A DNA stretch of 64,000 nucleotides from Diphasiastrum complanatum (GCA_029204225.1 CM055109.1:37916991-37980990); one strand, 5' to 3'; positions 20,391-31,890 are shown, numbered from the stretch's first letter. Notes: generated by a model not told the origin, from the sequence alone. Numbers and translations are program-made.

Positions 20391-22650
20391 TTCACCTACA
20401 ATTATAAGAGACGTCGGCCTTGTAGTTTGATATGTCTCCTCTAGCTTTGTCGGTGTTAGTTTGGTGATTTTTCAGGTGTTTCGATTCCCGAGCTTTTTTT
20501 TGGTTATGTGATTGGTTTTTTCCTTTCCTCTTTGTCTGTGTGGTGTGTTTCTCGTTCGTCCGTTCGTGTTTGACCTGTGGTCTGTCGTTTGGGTTTTGTG
20601 CTGTTTTTTGCTGGTATGTGTGGTGTGGTTTGGGTTGTGGCTTTCCCTTGTCGGTTTGCACTTCTTTGTCAGGTGCTTGTGGTTTGGTGTTTCTCGGGTG
20701 TGTGGGTCTGTTCTCCCTTGGTTTTACCCCACTTGTCTCTTGCCTTGGACATTGCCTTTTGGCTTCTTGTCGTCGTACATTAACTTTGCATTTTTGGTCT
20801 TTATGGTGGTAAATGTGTTTTGGCGGCGTTTGTTGGCTCTTTCTGGCGCGCTCCTAGGTGCTTCCCGCTCCTTCTTCCTTTCTTTTGCTCTCCTTCTAGT
20901 TCCCGTGGTGGCACTTCTACTGTTGGGTTCTACGCTGCACTGGCTGCCGCTGGTTGGTTGCTGCTTCACGCGTTTGCTGGTTTTGCTTTTCCGCTTGTTG
21001 CTGTGGTGGGGCTGTTTTTGCCTTCGCTGCTTTCCTTTTGCTTTGCCTTCAGTGCTGGGTTTCTTGCTTTCATGGCCTCCAATAAGGTATTGTCGCTGGT
21101 CGTTTTTATGTTTGGTGCATGATAGTTTCGTTTTTGCCCTTGTTTGCTTGGGCCTCTGGTGTGCTTTTTCTTTTGCTGGTTGGGTTGTGCTCTTGCTGGT
21201 TTCTTTCCTATCTCCTTTTGGTTCTTTATGGTCCTCTGTGTCTGTGTGGGCTTGGCTATTTTTTTGCTTTGCTTCCTCTATTTAGTTTGGTTGGCCTTTG
21301 GTTTGCTCTTGCTTTGGTAGGCTGTGCTCCTCCTGTTTTCTGTATTGTTTTTTTTTTTGTTCTTATTGGTTCGGTGTGACTGTGTAGGATTGCTTTGTTC
21401 TGGTGTGGATTCCTGTGTAGTTTGATTCGTTCGTTTGTTAGCTTTTTGTAGCTTCTTCGGGTTGTTGTTTCTAGTTTTCTGGGTGTTTGTTTCGTTCTGA
21501 TTTTTTATGTGTGTGTTTGTTGGTTGTCTTATTGTGTTGTGTGTTTGTCTTTAGGAGTAGGTGTTACTGACTAAGGTCTTTACTTATAGTCGAGGGAGCA
21601 TGTTTTAGTCTCTACTGTTGTATTTCAGTTTGGCTATTATGTCATGCATTATACCTGCATTAGATTTCTTGAAAAACACTTTTGTAAAAACTAGACAGAT
21701 GTTATTCCAAGAAAAAACAACTGGTTTACTATTCAATTTTGTAACCTTACATTATTTCAGAATTGTTGTTTAATAAGACAGACGACTCTGGAGCCAAGTT
21801 TCGGAATTCGACATGATATTAACTTTCTACTGCTTCATTTACTTTTGGTGATGAAATGGTTATAGTGGCTCCACCACTACGTTACTAACATGATTGCAGT
21901 AGAAATGTGCGTGGTTTTGTAACTTTGGTCAGGATGGCAAATGACTTCATGGATGTGCCTTGCCAATATGGGTCTCCTCGGTGTTTAAAATAATTTGTTG
22001 GTCTATTTTTAGCCTTCGAAAATGCTACTACTAGTGTCCTTCGGTTAACTATTTCTAACTTTACTTAGGAAAGGATTTCTAGTGATGGTGTTGCCTCATG
22101 GGGTTGGTCTTTCCATTTTTGGTAGCTGGTGTTTTCCTACCGTGCTGTTGTTTCTTTTTTCTCCCTTTTGTGGTTTTATGTCTAAGTTGTCGTTTTCGGC
22201 TCCTGTTTATATATGGCTTTTTTACTTTTGACTGCGAGTTGCCTGCTTGATTCTGGGTGGCTTCGTGTGCTAGCTGTTTTTTTTTGTTTGGCTACCTCTG
22301 TTGTGTGGGCGGCCTCTTGTTTGCTCCTGCTTGGGTAGGATAGGCTGTGCTTCTGTTTTCTATACTGTCTATGTTTTGGTCTTTTTGGGTTTCGTGCGAC
22401 TGCGTGGGCTGGCTGTTTTTTTGGTTTGGCCTCCCGTGTAGTTTTGTTCATTTACCCTCTTACTTTGGCTGTTGTTTCTGGTTTTCTGGTTGTTGGTTTT
22501 GTTCTGTTAGTGTGTGTGTATGTCTGTGTGTCTTGCTGGGTTGTTGGTTTTGTCTAGAGGCGTTTGTTATTATTGTCGTTGGTCCGTAGTTTCTTTACCT
22601 GCTGCTATCCTCATTTTACTGACTTATATTCGAGGGGGTATGCTATAGAC
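20390..22650 (+). repeat. G+T-rich compositional block with internal duplication
   Basis: The plus strand is dominated by T and G (GTTTGTTGGTTGTC and similar) for over 2 kb, interrupted by a more ordinary segment at about 21,600-22,080. Two subunits end alike: CTGACTAAGGTCTTTACTTATAGTCGAGGGAGCATG (21,568) and TTTTACTGACTTATATTCGAGGGGGTATG (22,613). The 257-residue open frame at 20512-21285 is almost all Leu, Phe, Val, Trp and Cys; it follows from the base composition and shows no conserved motif. Confidence 0.6.
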
Positions 22651-22911
22651 TCGTACTGCAGAATTTCAGTTTTGCAAATATTTCGTGCTCTATGAAAGAC
22701 GACTAACCTTTGATGAATGTTATTGATTATTGTACCTGTAGTTAGTTCTTGTCATGGTTATTCTCTTATTTGAGTACATGACATGTATTGATGAGGCAAC
22801 TAATTATATGAGGGTGCCTATTAGATCTATTAACAAACTCCTTTGTTAAAACTAGATAGACTAAACTAAACAAGTGGGTTACTTACTATTCATTTTTGTA
22901 ACCACACATTA

Positions 22912-23237
22912 TATACATATACATACACACATACACATGCATATATTAAACATACACACTTACATACACAAACATACACTTACATATACAAACATACACA
23001 TATAATATATATACATATACACATACATGTACACAAACATACAATACACATATACATACACAAACCACGTAAAGATACATATGCATACATACACTTTTAC
23101 ATATACATATACATACACAGACATATTATAACACACACACACACACATACATGTACATACACATATATAAATGTACACAGACATACACACATATACACAT
23201 AACACACACACACACACATACACACACACACACATAT
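22912..23237. repeat. (CA)n/(TA)n microsatellite block
   Basis: Over 300 bases of ACATACACAT-type repeats. They abut the element fragment below, as the (TG)n tract at 8,052 abuts its inverted relative. Confidence 0.85.
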
Positions 23238-23830
23238 CTAATTAAAAAATGTTCTCATGATTTATTTGCTTGTTTCGGTCACTATGATCACAATGAACGA
23301 ACTGTCTTGAGTTCTTTTGATCTGACTTCGTACAACATTCTAAATGTTAACAATGAAAAAATTCGTGTGAACAGTCTTCTAATCCCCTCAATATGGTTGT
23401 TGCTACTAACGGGTATGAAGAGTTGAAGTGCCATGAAATGATCATGAATTTACTGCTCGTTGATGCTTAACATTCATTAACGAGGTTTCCTTGGAAGTGT
23501 ACTACTTTTTGTTTAAACCTTTGGTTACACTTCGACTATTTCTGATATAAATGGTATGATGGGTTTAGTTATATGACTTGGACTAGATCTGTCTGTTAAA
23601 GTCTATATATACTTATTTGTGGACGGTAATGCTCTGACAATTTGAAATTGACAATGCAATAAACATTTTTCTAATAAAAAAAAAAAGAATGGTATTCCGA
23701 TAAGCATTTTGAAAAGAGTAATGGCAAATAGTTTTGAACTCTACTATAAAACTAGGCTGGATGTAACTGTCTACTTTAGTTGTACTTTTGTAATTGTTGA
23801 CTTTCAAGCACTGACTATACATTGTTAACC
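23238..23830 (+). mobile_element. Inverted copy of the 7.5-8.07 kb copia-associated segment
   Basis: Reads as the reverse complement of 7,500-8,070 over almost its whole length, for example AATGTTAACAATGAAAAAATTCGTGTGAAC and GGTTACACTTCGACTATTTCTGATATAAATGG. It carries no integrase or RT and is a truncated copy. Confidence 0.65.
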
Positions 23831-23839
23831 TTATAATTT

Positions 23840-24720
23840 TGTAACTTTGAGTAAAGTTGAAACAATGTCCGACTTTTTACTCATGATAAGGACAAAATTA
23901 GAGTCACCTAACTTGGCAATGACTACTTGTTGTGACATGGATAACAATTGAGAGTATATGTAGACACTTGTAGTTCCCACAATAATATCCCTATTCTAAC
24001 ATGGTTGTTGTTGTGGATGGATGCAGGTGAGCATATTCTCCTCAACTCGGAGCTTTTGCTGGTTGTTAGGTTTAGTCAATATGATATGTTTGATAGAGTC
24101 ATATAGTGATGACTCTATACGAATTTGATTTACTTTCATATTCATATGTTTGGTATTGTGGTGGTAATGTGTAGTTTTGTTTAGATTTGTTAGGTTCAAA
24201 AACACACACACCACTCATGTGTTGGAGAGGATTCCCCTAAAAAATCCAACCATATTTGGCTAGATTTGCCTTGTAACATTTCACCAACAATACTAGGTTT
24301 TCAGTGTTTCAAAGTTACTATTGACATTACTATCTTACATGGGTTTGGACTTTGTCTTTCATTATCGTGTCCTTTACTACACTATTGTGTGTATTGGACA
24401 AGGTAATTTCATTGACAAGTTTCAAATATGTGATTTTCTAACCATACAACCTTTACATTATGGTTGTATGACTTGAGAAATGCTTCTCAGATAGTTATGT
24501 CACTGCTAGACTAGGGTAAAGTTTGGCTAGTATTATGAACTAGTTTGGAATTTGGCTGGGAAAAACTATTATTATATCTTGAGTGTTTATCTCGGTTCTA
24601 GAGTGCTATTGTAAAATCTTAAGACATATTTGACATGTAAAATATTTGACATATTTAACACACATATACACACATGCACCCAAATACACACACAGATATA
24701 TATATATATATATATACATA
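23840..24720. other. No supported gene
   Basis: AT-rich DNA; no coding pattern, RNA gene or clear repeat apart from CA/TA micro-repeats at 24,660-24,720. Confidence 0.4.
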
Positions 24721-24792
24721 TTAAGGATATTTTAGAGATAAAGTTCATGCTGCTGTAACCTAGTCTACTCCCCTATATGTCACGCCTAGACC

Positions 24793-25629
24793 CTACATTT
24801 TTTGCTCCAAAATTCGCATTTGAGATGTAATCGGATTTGGCATTGTGGTGGTCGGCTTGCTGCTGGAACATGTTGGCTTTAGGGGTTGACTACTCGTTGT
24901 TGATCTCTGCAATGGGTTGTAATCAACTGCCTTGGTCTTGCCTCTGTCATTGTTTTCCATAGGAGTCTTCGTAAAAGCACATTTGACTTGTGAATCATAA
25001 GGCTTACAAGTTGTGAGTTTAGTTGGTATTACAACGTCCAAGGATCGTTGTATCGCCTGTTGAACAATTTCTGGTAGTTTCTTCATAAGATCAGCTATCG
25101 CTTGTTGCTTGATTGTCTCCACCAGTTCCGTCATGTCAGGAACCATTTCAAAGCCTGGGTGAATTATGATCTTGCGTTTGTAGCGCTGGGTGACTGGGTT
25201 TGTCTTTTGATGACTCACATGCATGGCAAAGATGGATTCTGTCATAGTCGATTGTAACCGCAACGGACAATCTAGGCAGGGATGTCCAATGCCACAATTT
25301 GAACATAATGTCATGAAGGCTATTGGGTTACCTTGGTGTGGGCATTCCGATTTGCGATGTCTTCTGCCACATCCATAGCATCGTATCATTGGCAAAATGC
25401 AATCGCCTCGGAGTTGGATTGCATAAACTAGTATATGCTCTTCACTAGGTCCTTCCACATAATATAGTGGAGAACTGTCGTGGGTTTTGGCTCCCATAGA
25501 TCTTGGCGATGCACATGGCGAATGCACAATTGGCGCCAATCTTTCACCTATTGTCTTCAAAATGGGCCCATCTCTTGAATATGTACTGCTTGGGTGCGCC
25601 ATCTGCTCAACATGCTTGCTTGTTGTCAA
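24793..25629 (-). CDS. LTR-retrotransposon gag-like protein with two zinc knuckles
   Basis: A 278-residue open frame on the minus strand. Around residues 80-115 it has two CCHC knuckles with spacing C-x2-C-x3-H-x4-C: CYGCGRRHRKSEC and CSNCGIGHPCLDC. The spacing is shorter than the usual x4. The sequence before the first (VYAIQLRGDCILPMIRC) is nearly the same as in the gag at 30.6-31.2 kb, so the two are paralogues. The rest is basic and Ser/Thr/Pro-rich. A GA-rich leader, a tRNA-Asp-type primer-binding site and an LTR lie upstream in the right order (26,000-26,478). No protease, RT or integrase follows, so this is a truncated or non-autonomous element. Confidence 0.65.
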   Translation of the reverse strand: MTTSKHVEQMAHPSSTYSRDGPILKTIGERLAPIVHSPCASPRSMGAKTHDSSPLYYVEGPSEEHILVYAIQLRGDCILPMIRCYGCGRRHRKSECPHQGNPIAFMTLCSNCGIGHPCLDCPLRLQSTMTESIFAMHVSHQKTNPVTQRYKRKIIIHPGFEMVPDMTELVETIKQQAIADLMKKLPEIVQQAIQRSLDVVIPTKLTTCKPYDSQVKCAFTKTPMENNDRGKTKAVDYNPLQRSTTSSQPLKPTCSSSKPTTTMPNPITSQMRILEQKM

Positions 25630-25999
25630 GGGTGGATCTTGGAACTTTTGATGCTTTCCTGCTACTCTTCCGTGAACTGTTCCTGTTCTTCCATTTCCAT
25701 TGGTTCTTTCCCTTTACTATAAGCCAAGGCTCGCACAGTACACAATTAATTGTAGAAATTGTAGTTTCCTTATTCGCACGTCTATCCCATTTCTGCAACC
25801 TGCATCATCTATCTAGGTACAATATAAGTAGCAGTGAAGCCTGCGATGGAGTGATCTATTAAGTTAAACTTGAGGTCTAACGAAGCGAGTTGTAGGTATG
25901 GAGATGTGTTGAAGACATATGTTCTGGCATCCTACAGTTGTGTCGCTGATCCAGAAGTGAACAAGTCTGTGATGAACAACAGAGACTGACTATTTGTGG

Positions 26000-26330
26000 T
26001 CAGCCATCCGGAATCGTTCAAAGAATTGTTTGGAAAATATACGATACTGACAGCCAGGGGAGATGTGCACAAGAGGAAATGAAAAGGAATAGCCCGTGGA
26101 GAGGGGTGAGCCACAATAGGGCGTCACAAGAGGAGAGGGCAGATGGAGGTGAAGTAGGGGGTGGAGCATGGAGTGTGGAGCAACAGGACAGGGAGAGAAG
26201 GAGGGCAGCATAGAGAGGTGGAGAAGGAGAGAGAGATGGAGGGAAGGTAGACTTAGAAGGCAGTAAGGAGGGAGAAGGAGAACATTGTTGGAGGAAAAGA
26301 GTTTTTTTTTTTAACTTTTCCTTTCTTAAT
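26000..26330 (-). other. Purine-rich (plus strand) leader of the 24.8-26.5 kb element
   Basis: GGGAGAAGGAGGGCAG-type sequence between primer-binding site and gag. The element at 29.4-35.9 kb has the same kind of leader (32.7-34.6 kb), which supports a shared architecture. Confidence 0.5.
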
Positions 26331-26455
26331 CCAGGGAATAAAATCAGCAGAATCGACTAAATCTCTTGTAATAAACCAAATGTTTAAAAACAAACTGAAC
26401 AGGAATCAACAAAAACATAAACAAAAAATGTTATGTTGATGGAAGGCCACCATTT

Positions 26456-26477
26456 GGCTCCCCGACAATGGCACCAA
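26456..26477 (-). promoter_or_regulatory. Primer-binding site of tRNA-Asp type
   Basis: On the minus strand it reads TTGGTGCCATTGTCGGGGAG. This resembles the complement of the 3' end of plant tRNA-Asp (TGGCGCCGTTGCCGGGGA), the primer used by Athila/Tat-type elements. It directly follows an LTR ending ...CTTAACA. Confidence 0.65.
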
Positions 26478-26697
26478 TGTTAAGCCAAGAAAAAGACAGG
26501 TTTCCCATCTCTTTTCCGATCGTGTGTAGTACGGGAAGTGGTCTCGGTCCAACTAGGAGCCTTGGAGATGTTGCCTTTCACCAACTAGCTTAAGATCCGA
26601 TCATAAAACTGCATTCTAAAAACTAAGCATATCTCACACTCACATTACCATGAAGAGAGAGGAAGAGAGATTATGAGGGAGGGAAAGAGAGGAAGCA

Positions 26698-26757
<60 letters not shown>

Positions 26758-26779
26758 GAAACCAAGCGGAAAGAGAGGA

Positions 26780-26846
<67 letters not shown>

Positions 26847-27130
26847 GGCAGAGTTCTATTAACCTTCAAATGATCGAAATACGAGAAAAATGGTCCCTTT
26901 TTATAAGAGTGAGAGTGGAACCTCCTCATCACCCATTGGCTATTGAAGTTCCATCAGGATCACAATCTTGATCGTCCGAATCACTTTGTGTTTCTTGGGT
27001 GCAAGTTGTGTTTCTTAACTTAGGAACTTGCAAAAGCTAAGTTAAAAATATTTTATTTAAATATTAGTGCACATGGCACTTTCTAGCCTAAAGGCCCAAT
27101 GTTGGACTTATATGCGCAGAATGCCAACTA
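26478..27130 (-). mobile_element. LTR (5' LTR on minus strand) with internal (GA)n
   Basis: The inner edge at 26478 is firm: TGTTAAGCC on the plus strand next to the primer-binding site. The outer edge is uncertain. Near 27,090-27,130 the motifs AAAGGCCCAATG and CTTATATGCGCAG resemble the distal end of the LTRs at 29-36 kb. Two (AG)n tracts (26,700-26,756 and 26,786-26,844) lie inside, as in those LTRs. Confidence 0.5.
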
Positions 27131-27234
27131 GTTGCCTGATCCTAATATTTTCGACTCTCTACCACATTCATGTAGCTTTTGGGTTTACTATAGGAGCCTT
27201 TTGCTGACTTTTAGAATATTCCAAGTCATTCCTA

Positions 27235-27562
27235 AAATCGAGCAACATAGTAAGTTTTTGCTAATGATATGTAGGAAGTCCAGCGATGGACTACATACAT
27301 TCACACTCTCTTGTAAGAGTAAGTTTTTGCTAAAAGATATGTAGGAAGTCCAGCGATGGACAACAAGTATTTACACTCTCTTTTGAGAGAATTTTTTCAT
27401 GTAAGAAGTGTGGAGAGTCCTACGATGGACAACATGCTTTCCCTCTCACTTTCGTATATATTTACTATGAGCAATATGTGGGAGGTCCAGCAATGGACTC
27501 TTAATAAGGTCTTTTCATGATAAAATGGTGGGTTTATAAACCCTTGGCTCATTGTCCAGCTA
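27235..27562 (+). repeat. Tandem repeat with conserved GTCCA-loop-TGGAC hairpin
   Basis: Five copies of a unit of about 70 bases. Each holds AGGAAGTCCAGCGATGGAC or a variant: GTCCAGCGATGGAC (27,282), GTCCAGCGATGGAC (27,348), GTCCTACGATGGAC (27,417), GTCCAGCAATGGAC (27,486) and GTCCAGCTATGGAC (27,555). Most of the changes fall in the loop. Some units end with CACTCTCTTG. Confidence 0.75.
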
Positions 27563-27569
27563 TGGACAG

Positions 27570-28250
27570 TTTACGCATTTGCTCTCTAAACTCATTCCTT
27601 CTACTATCCATAGATAGATAGCAGGAAATAGGTTGGCTTACTTGTAAGAAACAATTTAAGTTCTCTGTTCTTACTATATACTGGAAGTTCATATCCCTTT
27701 TGTTAAACTGAATGACTATTCGTGCATGTGATAATGTAGCAACATCTGTGACTACGAACTCTTTTACTACATTCTGGTTCTTACTCGAACCAAGCATTAT
27801 TGTATTCACAACAAAGGTACGCTTTCTATTGATATTCTACAAAACAAGAAATACACTCCGCTTACATATCTTTCAACTCTGAAAACGCAACTAAATAACC
27901 ACATTTGTTGTCGCTATGGTGTGTAAAGATAGCACTTGTACGGAAAAACAACTATGGCAGCATCTCAAGAAGCTTCTTCTGCAAATATTCAGGTATGGGT
28001 TTTCGTTATCAATTTAGATACGAACGCTACAACACACGAACGAGTGAAGTTTGTTTTGTAAAATAAATATAATAACCCATGTTACGATCCTTCAATTCTT
28101 ATTTCTTTCTACAAAAAAGAGTTGGCTCTTGTTAAAAAACACACTATTACTGAGTAATTTTTAATGAAACTTTGGTTAGTAATCGTCACAGTAAGGACTC
28201 CAATTAAGACGGTCTTAGACAACATGGAAATGTGTAAGACACGTTGTCTT
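27570..28250. other. No supported gene
   Basis: AT-rich DNA; a minus-strand frame at 27549-27809 (86 residues) has no motif that I recognise. Confidence 0.4.
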
Positions 28251-28261
28251 TACGAAAGGGT

Positions 28262-28700
28262 TAGAATGGCACGGATCTGCCCTAATACCTAGTAAAGACA
28301 TTGGAAATCACTTACTAAGGAATCCAATATGTCTATCCAAAACAGTGTCCACATACCATGGTCGTTCTGTGATTCCTATATAACGATCATAGTACTGCTT
28401 TACCCTACCCTGTCAAGTGTCACTTTAGACCCTTGGTGAGATACAACTGGAAAGCATGGATATGATCATGAATATGGATAGTAGTGCATGACATATCTTA
28501 CTCTGTAAGGGTCACTTTGGTCAGTATAGCATGGATTTGCTCTGATACCAGCACATGTGTTCACACTAGGTCTTTTGGCTAAGTAAAACTCTAAACGGTT
28601 AAAACTTTTCATACTCTTCTAGGCATAAAATGAGCTGATATGGACCAACTGCTCGTAAGCTGATCAGTATGGCACTCGCCCTGATACGGTGATATAACGG
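28262..28700 (-). repeat. Three primer-binding-site-like motifs (tRNA-Met-i type)
   Basis: GCATGGATTTGCTCTGATACCAGCAC at about 28,532 reads on the minus strand as GTGCTGGTATCAGAGCAAAT, containing the initiator tRNA-Met primer site TGGTATCAGAGC. Weaker copies lie near 28,268 (GGCACGGATCTGCCCTAATACCTAG) and 28,670 (GGCACTCGCCCTGATACGG). No LTR ends could be fixed; these may be a broken tandem of LTR-leader sequence. Confidence 0.4.
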
Positions 28701-28719
28701 CTTGGCCTATCGCTAAAAC

Positions 28720-29427
28720 ATCATGTGCTTGGGAAGACTAGACTAGGTTTTAAAATGCTATTCAAAGTTGTTAAGTAGTATAACTTCTTTTGGACATGAA
28801 TAACAACTATCGTTCAGCTATGACACCTGGCTAACTTGAGCGGTTTTGTTTTGTGGGATGGTGGTAGGTATCAGCTGGACGTCTTGAAAGTGGTTATGCT
28901 TTATGGTGCTTTCTAGTATTGTATTTTACTTTTCAGCTGTATTTTACCTTGTTGGATTATGAATAAAGACTTCAAAGAGCTTCAGTCCTGCTTTGTCAAG
29001 AGGAACTAAGTGCGGTCTTGTATATCTCTCTCTTGTATCCTAGTGGTGTAAATCCGACTATTCCTTGGTTGGGATAGTACTGAAGCTCTTACCTTTTATC
29101 CGATTTATAAGGTAACAAAGGTCTGTTTGCATAATTTAGTCCACATGATGGTTTTAGAATGCTACTGCTTTGAGTTATGGGGCGTCCCTTCCTCCACCTA
29201 ACCATTTTGTTTAGACTTTGATTTGTTGTACGAAAAAGACCATTGAAATGCATAATTTTATCATTGATACTGATAGGGCCACTTGTTCTTCTGCTGGACA
29301 TGAGAAAAAGATTCTCTGTCTTATTGATTTACTTGAGACTATTGACTGAGTTAAGATCTATCTTAAGTTTCTTAAGAAGAAAGATACTTTGAGTCTAATG
29401 GAAAATCTTTATAGTCATGTAGCCGGT
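28720..29427. other. No supported gene; short coding-like trace at the end
   Basis: Mostly featureless. At 29,230-29,427 a plus-strand frame with one stop encodes a charged stretch (GHEKKILCLIDLLETID, then KFLKKKDTLSLMENLYSHVAG) that runs up to the LTR start at 29428. I do not recognise it. Confidence 0.35.
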
Positions 29428-29669
29428 TGTAGTATAGGGGTCCGTTCACTGGGAGCGGCCCGTGCGCACCTACATAACAATAGAGAGAGAGAAGAGAGGT
29501 AGAGAGAGGTAGAGAGATAGGAGTGATGTGTAGAGAGAGAGAGTTTAGAGAGAGGAGAGAGAGAAGAGAGAGAGTAAGAAGAGATTAGAGAGATAAGAGA
29601 GCTCACCAAGGATGGTTGGGGCTATGGGGGCTCGTGCGCCTACCCATAGCTATGCACCAATCACCCTTG

Positions 29670-29700
<31 letters not shown>

Positions 29701-30100
29701 AAAGAAGAGAGCTTTATTATGAAGAATGGAATATGTGTACAATGGAAAATGGCCTCCTTATATAGTTGAGGAGGGAGGGCCATCTTGGCTCTCATTGGCC
29801 TATTTACAATGGCATCCTAGCCCTTCAAACTAAATGAACTTCAATCTAATGGTTCATTAGGAAAAGGACCAAACTCACATGATTCATGTGAGTTTGTGAG
29901 ATTCCCTTTTAACTTAGAACCTTATGAACTTGACTTTGGACTTTTTAATCAATTTATTCTACTAAGGCCCAAAGTCAAGTCCTATTTATCCGATTTGCAT
30001 GGTCACTGGGTCGGTCTTATACACGCAGGAAGCCGGTGCCCTCGCACGTTATTACTTGTATTATACACTATAGGTGGTAGGACCCACTCGTCGCCCTACA
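29428..30100 (-). mobile_element. Left LTR of the 29.4-35.9 kb element
   Basis: 673 bases bounded by TGTAG...CTACA. It contains (GA)n, the block AGGATGGTTGGGGCTATGGGGGCTCGTGCGCC and TATA-like CTATATAAGG (minus strand; plus CCTTATATAG at about 29,757). It is nearly identical to 35,040-35,852 except for the shorter GA tracts. In the minus orientation this would be the 3' LTR. Confidence 0.8.
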
Positions 30101-30282
30101 AGTCGTCTCAATGATTTCGTCGAAAGATTTGAAGAAGAAAAAAAGTTCTGCAATTTACACTTTAGAAAAGTGTTCATGTGCCTGAAAAATGAAAATGGTA
30201 TCACCTCTGCTGTTATTTCCCCTTCTGTATCTGATGCACCTCTTTCACCACATCCTCTTGTCTTTATTGATGACCTTGGGCT
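30101..30282 (+). mobile_element. Duplicated Penelope-like fragment
   Basis: AGTCGTCTCAATGATTTCGTCG... continues for about 180 bases as a near copy of 35,853-36,033. The same LTR edge precedes both. The copy ends at GACCTTG and runs straight into LTR sequence (GGGCTTTTTAATTTATT). Confidence 0.75.
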
Positions 30283-30445
30283 TTTTAATTTATTCTACTA
30301 AGGCCCAAAGTCCTTTTATTCAAGTTCTATTTATCTGATTTGCGTGGTCACTGGGTCGGTTTTATACACGCAGGACGTCGATGCCCTCGCACGTTATTAC
30401 TTGTATTATACACTATAGGTGGTAGGACCCACCCATCGCCCTACA
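30283..30445 (-). mobile_element. Partial LTR copy
   Basis: The distal 163 bases of the same LTR, from GGCTTTTTAATTTATTCTAC to CATCGCCCTACA. It abuts the internal part of the element at 30446. Confidence 0.75.
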
Positions 30446-30646
30446 GGATCCACGACCCAAATGAGTGTCGGCCCCTCGGCACTCAAGCAGATTGTTGTGA
30501 TGGTCGGTTTGTTGGCATGTTTATTGCAAGGGACTTGTCTTTTGCTCCAGAGAAAGCGTGGATCAACGCTCGCTTATGTAAAACCTGGTGCTTTATTGGT
30601 TGTTGTGTAACAAGAACCGGTGTTGTTGCTAGATCTTCAATAATAA

Positions 30647-31890
30647 TCAGGTGACCATTCCCTTCTCGGTTGGTGGATTTGCATGGTCATATTTAGGTTG
30701 CCGATTCAAGCAGGTAGGAGTCATAATGGCTTTTCTTGGATCTCTTAGTGGACAATCACAACATGGGTGATTGATGCCGCATAGTTCACACCAAGGATAA
30801 AAGGAGGACAGATCATTTCGATGTGGACATTCTGATCTACGATGTTTACCTCCACATCCGAAACACCGTATCGTGTGTAAGATTCTGTCACCTCTCAATT
30901 GATGCACGTACACCGGTATCAGGTCTCCTTTGATCCCTTCCACGGAATATAGTGGTGAGCCAGTTTGAACTTTCCCTGCATGGGATGATCCGCTCGCTGA
31001 TATAACCAATACTTCCACCGAACCTTGCCTAGCCACTAGAGAAGATTTTGAAAGTCCTAAGACTGATCTACTTTCTTTGGAGGAGCGATCTGATGACAAG
31101 CTAGATGACATAGATGAGGATTTTGTTGATTGATTTCCAATCTCCAGAATTTCCTTATTGGCTTGATTTCGTAATCTCGGATTCCAAACTGGACATTGAG
31201 GTGTTGGATGTTTTCCAAAATAATAATGGCACTGGTCCAATGGTCGGGTCTTCCGATGGCATTTCGTGGTTCTGGGAGGTAATCAGATTGACTGCACATC
31301 TCATCTGTGTCACTGACAACTTGCATCTGATCGTCCGCATTGTTAGTACTTTGGCTAGCGTTGTCTGTGGCATCTTATGGATAAGATGCTCGATCATCTC
31401 TAATTGTTTGAATGTTGGATATGGGCTACGATGGTGTGTGCAAGATCTGTGCTTTTGCGATAGTTGTTGCCTTACAGGGTTCTTTTGGACTGGTATATGA
31501 TGTAAAGGGTGGCATACCAATCTTGATCTCGTGTGGTAATCCGGCATAGAAAATTGCCATTTTGTGGTGACTAGGAAGATCGGAATTCCAATCTGCCGCC
31601 ATCTTGGCAAATCGTGCAGTGTAGCCCTTGAGAGTTTTTCCGGAAAGCATCGAGATTTGGGCAAGCTGCTCATAAATTGCCATGGCCTACTTGTGCAAGA
31701 TGAAGGTGATATGGAGTGATGTGGTGATGTACGAGAGAGAGATTGGGAGATGCAGTTTTTGAAATGTATATGAGGGAATTGATGATGAGGAGGTGGAAGA
31801 GGAAAAGGCGTGATGAACAAAGCAGAAATATTCCTTCGTCTAGAACATTCACGGTTTGGGCAAGGGTAGATTTTATAAATAATTTCAATT
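30647..31890 (-). pseudogene. Gag gene of the 29.4-35.9 kb LTR element
   Basis: The minus frame 31683-31426 encodes YEQLAQISMLSGKTLKGYTA, then FAKMAADWNSDLPSHHKMAI and FYAGLPHEIKIGM, a retrotransposon-gag-like domain. After a frame change near 31,430-31,330 the frame 31240-30647 encodes VYVHQLRGDRILHTIRC and two zinc knuckles, CFGCGGKHRRSEC and CELCGINHPCCDC, with C-x2-C-x3-H-x4-C spacing. They are paralogous to those at 24.8-25.6 kb. The two halves are in different frames with stops between, so it is probably dead. No pol is present before the partial LTR at 30445. Confidence 0.65.

Noticed and set aside
20512-21285. 257-residue open frame resembling a multi-pass membrane protein
   Set aside because: Its Leu/Phe/Val/Trp/Cys content follows from the G+T-rich strand; there is no conserved motif, and overlapping frames on the same strand have the same character.
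27235-27562. CRISPR array (hairpin repeats with spacers)
   Set aside because: The units are imperfect, the spacers are related to each other and the context is eukaryotic.
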